Positions 57,184 to 64,000 of a DNA stretch of 64,000 nucleotides are shown here, piece after piece. Under the pieces are notes generated by a model, which saw nothing but the letters and a program-made list of their open reading frames with translations, ran no database searches and was not told where the DNA came from. Origin of the DNA: Plumapathes pennacea (Eukaryota > Cnidaria > Anthozoa > Antipatharia > Myriopathidae). Position numbers and translations under genes: made by a program. The DNA is taken from NCBI GenBank assembly GCA_964036295.1, contig OZ038465.1, forward strand, positions 19,314,831 to 19,378,830, given 5' to 3'. Each line of letters begins with the position of its first letter. Positions within the stretch are counted from its first letter, which is position 1.

Positions 57184-57933
57184 GTTTACTACTTGTTTTT
57201 CGCCTACGACGGTTTTAAAAATTGCATCGAAGAGTTATACATGCAGGCAAAATGATAGAAAAACAAGAGTTTTAGAACCGCAATAAAACGTCAATACGAT
57301 TTTTTTTTTATTCAGCCTCTCTTGCCGACCATTTCAATTAGCAAAAAACGGGTCGTTCTTGTTTCCCATTTTATACCTGAGCCTTGTAAAGAAACACCGT
57401 TTGGACGGGAATCCGTACAGCCGATAATATCCACTCTAGGCCACAATGCGGGCAAAGCAGACAGCAGCAGATCTTGCGTCTCTCTCCAGTTCCTTGCACT
57501 GTCACTAAAAGCGCAGCTTCCTTTTTGTCAAACTCCTCGTAAACTTGTCGTTTCTACCTGCAAACATAGTTATCACTGTTAGTATGTTAAAATCTATCAT
57601 GTGTAACTCTTCAATGCAATTATTCAAAACCGCCGAAGGTAAAACACAGGTAGTTAATGTATATTGTTAAGTTAAGGTTGTTGTAAGTGTAGGATCCGAT
57701 TTTCGGACTAACAAACATCATTGCCAATTCATCTATTGCAACGCTCAATTCAGCAGCTAAGTCTACATTTTTTTTAATGAACGTTATGCGGCAAGCTTGT
57801 GCACTTACGGAAGCAATTATACGGATCCCATAATTACGCCAAATTTATCAAAAGTCATTTACTACTTGTTTTTCGCCTACGGGCGGTTTTAAAAAATTGC
57901 ATTTAAGAGTTATACAATTGAGCAGAAATTTAT
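57184..57933. repeat. Diverged satellite-related element: module arm, linker, module
   Basis: 57,184-57,258 matches the right arm of a satellite module (TTTACTACTTGTTTTTCGCC and ending AAAATGATAG). 57,259-57,593 is a linker whose minus strand is open as RQVYEEFDKKEAALL through LYKAQV. 57,594-57,933 is a module with arms starting CTATCAT and AAAACCGCCGAAGG and the matching right arm. The distance between the two right-arm ends is about 670 bp, the satellite period, though the sequence is far diverged from it. Confidence 0.7.
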
Positions 57934-58455
57934 GTCACCTTCTCTTCTTAGCCAAAAGGAACGTGTACTTGTACCTGGATAACACAAATATTTTCTCAAT
58001 AAACCGTCATTTGGATTATTTTACCCCAAAAGCAAAGTAAAGAGGTCCGTCCGTCCTCTGGGTCGTACCCAGACCTCTTTACCGGTGGATCACGTGACTT
58101 GAATTGCTTCAACATCAACTGCGTACCAAAAATGACTACACAAATACGCTGGAGCATTGGATGGCAGAATACTGGGCATGAATAACTAAGGATGATCATT
58201 TTTAACGCTGGACAGGAGAGACTGGTGTTTAAAACAAGATCAATTGGCTTGGAGGACTGAGCATTCCAAGAAAACAACAACGAAAACAAAAATGGCTGAC
58301 AAAAGTGCTTTGGCTGAATCATATTAGGACTGATCAGAACCAAGGCGTCCTCCTCTTGTCCTGGAGCTGAGTGAGGCGTCGTGAAAAATGAAGTCTGATG
58401 ACAAACGTGCAGATATCGGTACGTATATGCATTGATCATCTATACAGCCCATCCC
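57934..58455. other. Unique stretch with one short hairpin
   Basis: GTAAAGAGGTC (58,037) and GACCTCTTTAC (ending 58,082) form an 11-bp perfect stem. A 147-codon minus-strand frame (57,996-58,439) has no recognisable motif and low-complexity content; I do not call it. Confidence 0.4.
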
Positions 58456-58464
58456 ACCCCCCCC

Positions 58465-58495
<31 letters not shown>

Positions 58496-58506
58496 ACACA
58501 CACACA
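58456..58506. repeat. Microsatellite: poly-C followed by (CA)n
   Basis: A run of about 25 C is followed by about 13 CA units. No other function visible. Confidence 0.95.
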
Positions 58507-60099
58507 TATTTATGATAATAATGATATGTAGACATCGTAGTACCAAAAAATCTCTTACTCACTGATTTTGAACGTCAACTGGAAGATTTGTGGAGGAGTC
58601 TGTTGTGCAACATGGTCTTGGTGTTAAGTTTATAATGATGCTGATATTGAATGGAAATCAGATTAATGTCACAGTGTACCTACCTGTTGGAGTAGATCGA
58701 TCTCAGAGTTGTCTTCAGAGAGGGCCTAAAAAACAAACAAAGACACAAAGAAACTGCAACAACAACAACAACAACAAAAAGAGTGGATCTTGCAAACACA
58801 ATACTGCAGCCTGGTCCTCAGGTTTTCTTCTGTCATGATCTTTTCTTTTATTATCAAACATATCTTCCATCACATCATTGTACATGTCTGTGTATAAATT
58901 TATTCTGATGGGGCCTGCAAGAAACTGGATTTAGTATGATGATGCTGATATTGAATGGAAATCAGATGTCACAGTGTACCTACCAGATTCAATCCTCTTC
59001 ATGTCAAAATTTAAAAAAATCCAAAGTGCCTGACGAAACATCCATTTGTTTGTGAGAATGAAAGTTGAATTGTTATAAAAGTGCACACCATCAAGAAGTT
59101 TTCTGAAGTAGAAAATAATATTAAATGCCACTATGTCGACCGAAGTGTACCACACACTATCAAAAGATGTTTAAATAAAAAATATATGCATGTCTATACA
59201 TAAAAAAATTAGATATTATTTGATATTATTACCTAAACCTGCCAAAATGATGCCGAAAAATATATATACATATATTCATATTGGTATTATTATTATTATT
59301 CTGCTATTTCGGACATGAAAGGTGTGCACATTATTGGTCATGAGCAGACAATGCCCTCAAAAGACTATGAGGATTGATTCAGCTCTACAAAAACAAAATG
59401 AAAGGTAACAAAGAACAAAGGAACCATCGAAAGACACCATGCAGAAGAATTATCGGATGATCTAAAACTGGTGATAACATCTATTACTTGATGTCTTGTA
59501 AAAATGATCCCAAAGGCTGAAGGGAAACACCATTTGCAATGCGATACAGGTCATCTCAAGGTGTCACAAACCAATCTGATGAAAATGTTGTTGTTAACCG
59601 ATTTGAGAAATGCCTCAAAGGGTAACTAGGCAACCATCTGAGACTAATAGCCTGGTCAGTCTGACTCAGCTGCTTTGTGCGAGCTGATCTGAATGGAACA
59701 CAAGACAATCAATAGTTTAGTAATATTGATTTCTTGTCAAAATGTATATAGTGGGTCATTACCTGGCCCCAGCCCCTAACATCCTGCCAGCAAGTACTTT
59801 TAAAACCAATAGATCTCCGATACAACAAAAATTTCAAGCTGCCTGAACACATCAAATGATATGTACAGTAGCATTAACCTCATCTCCAGAGATTTGCCAA
59901 GGTGAAGTAGTGGCCAGCAAAGCCAAGAACAACTGCAAATACCAAGTCTGACCACAGGCAGAATATCCTTTGAAGCAGAATCAGTGACAGCAATAATTAA
60001 GAAGCCAGGAATCTGGTGATGAGGTGGTGATGGTCCTGTAGCATATCTCATTATAAAAATACCACTCAATTATTGACAACACTTCTTCAACAGAGAGGC
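58507..60099. other. Non-coding stretch with a 65-bp direct repeat
   Basis: ATGATGCTGATATTGAATGG continuing to CACAGTGTACCTACC occurs near 58,634-58,684 and again near 58,939-58,984, about 300 bp apart. Elsewhere there are AAC and ATT microsatellites (58,758-58,778 and 59,285-59,300). Minus-strand frames at 58,931-59,155 and 59,800-60,069 show no family features. Confidence 0.45.
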
Positions 60100-60175
60100 T
60101 TCCACGAGGCTTCGTAATGGTAGAGCATAGGCATATCGATTGTTCATAAGTTTGAATCGAGCCCTTTTTCTACAC
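60100..60175 (+). ncRNA. tRNA-like or SINE-like stretch
   Basis: GGCTTCGTAATGGTAGAGCA resembles a tRNA D-arm and A-box (TGGTAGAGCAT), and GTTTGAATCGAGCCC, about 33 bases on, resembles a T-arm and B-box with one mismatch, followed by TTTTT. I cannot draw a good anticodon stem, so this is more likely a tRNA-derived SINE head or tRNA pseudogene than a working tRNA. Confidence 0.35.
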
Positions 60176-61952
60176 GTAAGTCAGTTTCATATTTTTTATT
60201 TAATATTCTTTTGAAAGCAGTTTGCAGTTTGAGCAGCATAAGTTTTTGTATGTAGTACTCAGCCAAAACATTTTCAAGAAAATACTGGCAGAATGTTTCA
60301 CAGGGAAATCATGGCAAAAAATCCCAAGGTTACACTTTACACAACAGACATATAGATAGACAGACACATGCCTTCCTGGTATTCAGTTCCTCTTATAAAC
60401 ATGCATTTCTTGCCTGGGTCCCTAAACCCACCGCACGCATGCTAAAAATTGAATGAAAAAAACCTACAAGAGAGGTCCCACACCATACCACAGAAAGGGT
60501 GGACCCAGTAGGTTAATCCACCCAGATCTGATGCCCGGGTCTGTGAGAGCTGAGAATTCAGGGCAGACTGTTAGATTAAAAATTGCCCGTGGCATCAGAA
60601 GCTGGGACAAGAAATGCAGGAACCTCTGTACCAGGCCTGGCAGACAAAAGTCACATTACAAAGAATTTCATGTTCTATGTTAATGTCCAGCCAAAATGCA
60701 TGCAGTGATTCTTTGCACACCATGTTTCCAGATTGGAAATATAGGAATGCATTCCACATTACTGCTTTGTGATTTCATGCTTGCAAAGCTGCAATCACTT
60801 TACAGTATGTCAATCATGATTTCCCTGTATTTTACCCACTGTACGTCTTCCTTCTAGCCTCTCTATTCTTGGATGTAAGGTGGCAGGTTACTTACATTTA
60901 AGACGAATTGCCCTTGTAACCGTGGTCTCCTTCTTGCCTTCCACAGTGGCTCAGTGAGCGCATGTTTTCAGCACTCAAACAAAAGCCAAAATACCTTCTT
61001 CATAGTAGACAATACGTCTTTGGCTCCGCCTTCCACAGTTTTTCACTGTATCTTTAAGGCTCTGTAAAATCAAACAAACAAGAACAAAGTGCTATAAACC
61101 AATGCATATCCTCATACAGTTCAAAGCCTCGCTGCACTTCGGTCGGCGCTGCATGAGTTATACATGATTTCAAGCGTTCGCCCTCTTCGCGAACGGCAAG
61201 GTTCGAACAGTTAAAACTGTACGCTTTTACTGTATCGCCGAGAGTTACCTCTTTGTAACATCTTGAGAAGTGTTTTCTCTCAGCTCAGAAGACGCGAAGA
61301 TGTTCAACCGAGAGCCGTTGTGCGCGCAATTGAGGGCCGGGCGCGAGCTCCTTTTGAATTATTTGCCGCCAGCTGCGCAACCTCGTTCCCAGGCTCTTTC
61401 ATCTCCCGGCCCCCGCCCCCGAAGAAAGACCCTGGTTTAGGCTGGTCACGTGCCTTGCTCACAAAGATAATCCGTTGGGAGGGGTCCCCCTGTCAAAGAA
61501 ATTTGTCGTGCTGTGCGTTTGTCAAATCAAAACGAGGCTGGCACAAACGACACAAATCAGCCACGCTTTTTGGCAAGCTTCCTATAAAAGGGCGCTTCCA
61601 AGGGAAGCGCAGAGCGCAGAGCCACTTGTCAATCAACAGCGACCGAGACAACAGCTCCTAATTAGTAAAAGCCAAAAATGTCCAAAGTTTGTTTTCCTTG
61701 TACTTGAATACCACGCAAAACAAGATAATGTTGCCTTACCAATTTTCCATCACATAAACATTCATTTTGAGTGCAATTTGATTAAAATCCAAGAATAATC
61801 TTCAAAGTAAAAAATTAAATATGCTTGGTGGTCGTATTGCACCGCGAAATTCAAAATGTATTTTGGCAGTCAAGAGAAAATTTCGTTTCAAACCCTTCCG
61901 TCCAGGACTCCACATTAAAGTTGCCCGTATGTGTTTAATTTTAGGTATACTT
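60176..61952. other. Mostly unique stretch, no supported gene
   Basis: A TATAAAAG at 61,583-61,590 (CCTATAAAAGGGCGC) has no convincing gene after it; frames at 61,263-61,661 and 61,475-61,798 are unlike known proteins. CCTCGTTCCCAGG at about 61,380 is a motif I know from dispersed cnidarian repeats (weak recall). A possible minus-strand exon near 60,995-61,061 has splice-like borders but no partner. Confidence 0.4.
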
Positions 61953-62078
61953 TAAGGCCCGTTGCAAACGTCGCGCTACTGTCGTGCCGAACTCAATGCA
62001 AATTAGTTCAAACAACGGATTTTGCTCATTTGCATTGAGTTCGGCACGGTAGTGGCGCGACGTTTGAAACGGGCCTTA
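61953..62078. mobile_element. 126-bp palindromic MITE
   Basis: TAAGGCCCGTTGCAAACGTC at the left and its near-perfect reverse complement at the right end (GACGTTTGAAACGGGCCTTA) start arms of about 50 bp that continue through GCCGAACTCAATGCAAAT. The loop is about 25 bp. The flanks show no clear target duplication. Too short to encode anything. Confidence 0.85.
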
Positions 62079-64000
62079 GTTGCCGCAGACAAATTTCATG
62101 GACAGAGCGACTTCTGAACGCTGTGGACGCACGTGCGATTCAACAAACATTATGCAAATTTGATGTCGAAAGAGGCGACCAACGGCCTTTTATAGCGCGC
62201 CTTCGTGTTTAAATGCATCTTTTCACCCTTCCGAAGGAGCCTTGACTCTCAAAATTACCTTTTTGAAAGCTCTGAAGTTGTCGAGGTGTCTTTCACATGG
62301 TCTGCAGATTAAATGCGGCAAACTTTCGTTCTGTGGCAACGAGCTGCTGTAAAACTCTTTCGCTGTTTCGAGAAGTGCCTTATTAGCTCAGTTTTCCGCA
62401 TACGTTTTTACAGTGGTCTCCCACAGAACTACAAGGCCTGCAACAACTTGACTTGTTGTTCAGACGCAGCGTAAACTACATGGGATGTGTTAAATTTTTA
62501 TATCCAATTTTTTCTTTCCCCAGTAGACAAAATAAAGTAAATTTCCGACTTAACGGCCCTTCCCTTGGTTTCCTCTTTTGCAACCGGCCAGATTCTGGGG
62601 GGAGAGAGGAATGAACGAGAGGAGGGGAAGAGGGGAAAATTCCGCAACGGACGAACGCATTTCGCAGCCGCAATCAGCGGTAAAGAACACGGGTATGATT
62701 TGCCCTGCAAACAGAAAGGGGAATGTCACTCGATATTTTTTGTAAATTAGCCTCCGACCAGTTGGGATTCTTAACACATTTGCGTTCAGTTTATGATATT
62801 TGGTTTCTGCATTTCAAGTCTCCCCAATTATCACGGCAAGTGCTAAATACATTGAGACATAAATAGAGTGATTTATTTATTTTATTTTATTTTATTTTAT
62901 TTATATTCTCAGAGTATGAGTGTTTTGAAATGTTAAACAGAAACTAGCATCACAATAAGGCATTACCTTTTATTGGGTCAAATTAAGTTCGAGCCACGCC
63001 CGTTTTAGTACCTCAACAAAAATTCCCGACGAGCATCCCCGTTATTTTGATGTGGGATCCCCCCGCCCCAGTGGGGAACAGCAACGTGGGTGAAACAATA
63101 TAACTAATCACAGAAGACAAAAGCAGAGGTTATTCTCCTCTCTCGCGTGTTATTGATCACCGAAGATGGAAAATAACCTCTGGTACCCAGGGTAAATTTG
63201 GGAGTGCCGTGCCAAAGACAGTTGTCGTGTAAATGGGGCTTTGTTGTCAAACTATTTCACACTTTGTACTTTATGAACACGACACACGTGGTGAACGCGC
63301 CAGTTGTCATGACAACTTTTGTTGGGTTTGCGCGCGTGCCTAAACTTGCACACTTTGTGCGTCCGCTGATTGTAAATTCATAAAAAGTTGTTTTGTGGAG
63401 TCGGGAAAAGGGAGAGTAAGGGAATGCAAAACGAGGGATTTCGTTCACGCTACGTAACGGGACGATGGATATAGAGTGGATTGGAAGCTCCATTAGTTGG
63501 CTCTCCTACACCGTCGAGTGTTCATTTGTTCTGTGGTAAACGCGGCGGCCAACTTGTGTACAGACAATTTAACTTGGCGCTGTCCTCTCACTTGAAACTT
63601 TCTCGAGAAGGTGCATTTGTGAAGGTACTTATTGTTTTGTGTACGATTCAGAGTTTTATCTGTGGCGGCGAAGCTGACCGATTGATTGACTTTTTATTAC
63701 GACTTCAAATCGTCGATTCATTTACAGCTAATAAGGTCAGCTTTGATGCCATTTACTCGTTTTGTCAGTCTATTACCTAATTGCATTAAGTAGCTAGTTT
63801 AACAGTTTAAGCGCTGCACCTATATTGAGCCACACGCCTGCTATATCTGATCTTCATATTTACTTCACGCCATTTGATCAGAGTCGAGAACGTTCCAATT
63901 GTCAAGGGACAATTCGGAACAATTTGGAAGTTTATTATAAAGAATAATATTTCGGCTATCCTGGAGCGAACTTGTATTTGCAAACGGAAGGACTCACATT
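62079..64000. other. Unique stretch to the window end, no supported gene
   Basis: A TTTTA/TTTA microsatellite lies at 62,871-62,905. A minus-strand TATA-like motif lies at 62,187-62,194. A 99-codon plus-strand frame (63,481-63,780) and several shorter ones have no recognisable domain. CAGAGGTTATT near 63,125 and AATAACCTCTG near 63,172 form a loose inverted pair that may mark another small element. Confidence 0.4.

Noticed and set aside
57996..58439. 147-codon minus-strand frame
   Set aside because: No domain, no splice context, low-complexity stretches; in unique AT-rich DNA such a frame can arise by chance.
60995..61061. Minus-strand exon with splice-like borders
   Set aside because: The acceptor TTTTACAG and donor GAAG-GTATTT look acceptable, but joining to the nearest upstream ATG piece (near 61,260) gives an immediate stop.
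63481..63780. 99-codon plus-strand frame near the window end
   Set aside because: No recognisable motif; could be a 5' exon of a gene outside the window but nothing in view supports it.

Overview
This window is animal nuclear DNA, most likely from a cnidarian such as a stony coral. The reasons are AT-rich sequence, no operons or ribosome binding sites, a BEL/Pao-type LTR retrotransposon, many short palindromic DNA transposons, and two decayed copies of a multi-copy invertebrate protein family that I recognise from coral, anemone and mollusc gene models. The taxon call is inference. I find no intact host gene; nearly everything identifiable is satellite or mobile DNA.

Layout. (1) About 33-19,403, 23,521-25,011 and 35,860-42,331 are blocks of one tandem satellite with a 671-bp period: about 28.9, 2.2 and 9.6 units. 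Each unit is a 387-bp fold-back module with arms of about 77 bp, like a MITE, plus a 284-bp linker. Two unit types (A and B) alternate and form an A-B-B higher-order repeat at 13.4-19.4 kb. (2) 19,408-23,520 is a 4.1-kb imperfect palindrome, a large fold-back transposon inserted into the satellite with a 4-bp TTCA duplication. (3) 25,012-35,975 and 42,331-51,577 are two copies of one segment. Each holds a broken zinc-finger/transposase-like gene of the invertebrate family, a duplicated AT-rich spacer, a broken BEL/Pao element with both LTRs, and a 3' flank ending in satellite. The same TAAT target duplication and the same nested insertion occur in both copies, so the segment was duplicated after the retrotransposon landed, probably by unequal exchange through the satellite. 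(4) 51,577-53,665 is the degenerate right edge of the array, cut by a 1-kb TIR element and a 161-bp palindrome. (5) 53,666-64,000 is mostly unique AT-rich DNA with small palindromic elements, minisatellites, microsatellites, a tRNA-like stretch, a promoter-like cluster at 56.93-56.98 kb and a diverged satellite-related element at 57.18-57.93 kb.

How the parts fit. The satellite acts as the landing zone and as the recombination substrate. Mobile elements entered it or its edge, were nested up to three deep, and were then copied along with it. The most unusual point is that the satellite is itself built from a fold-back element plus linker, and that the module-linker-module order survives in diverged copies outside the array. 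All protein-level calls are from reading translations and from family knowledge. No search was run.
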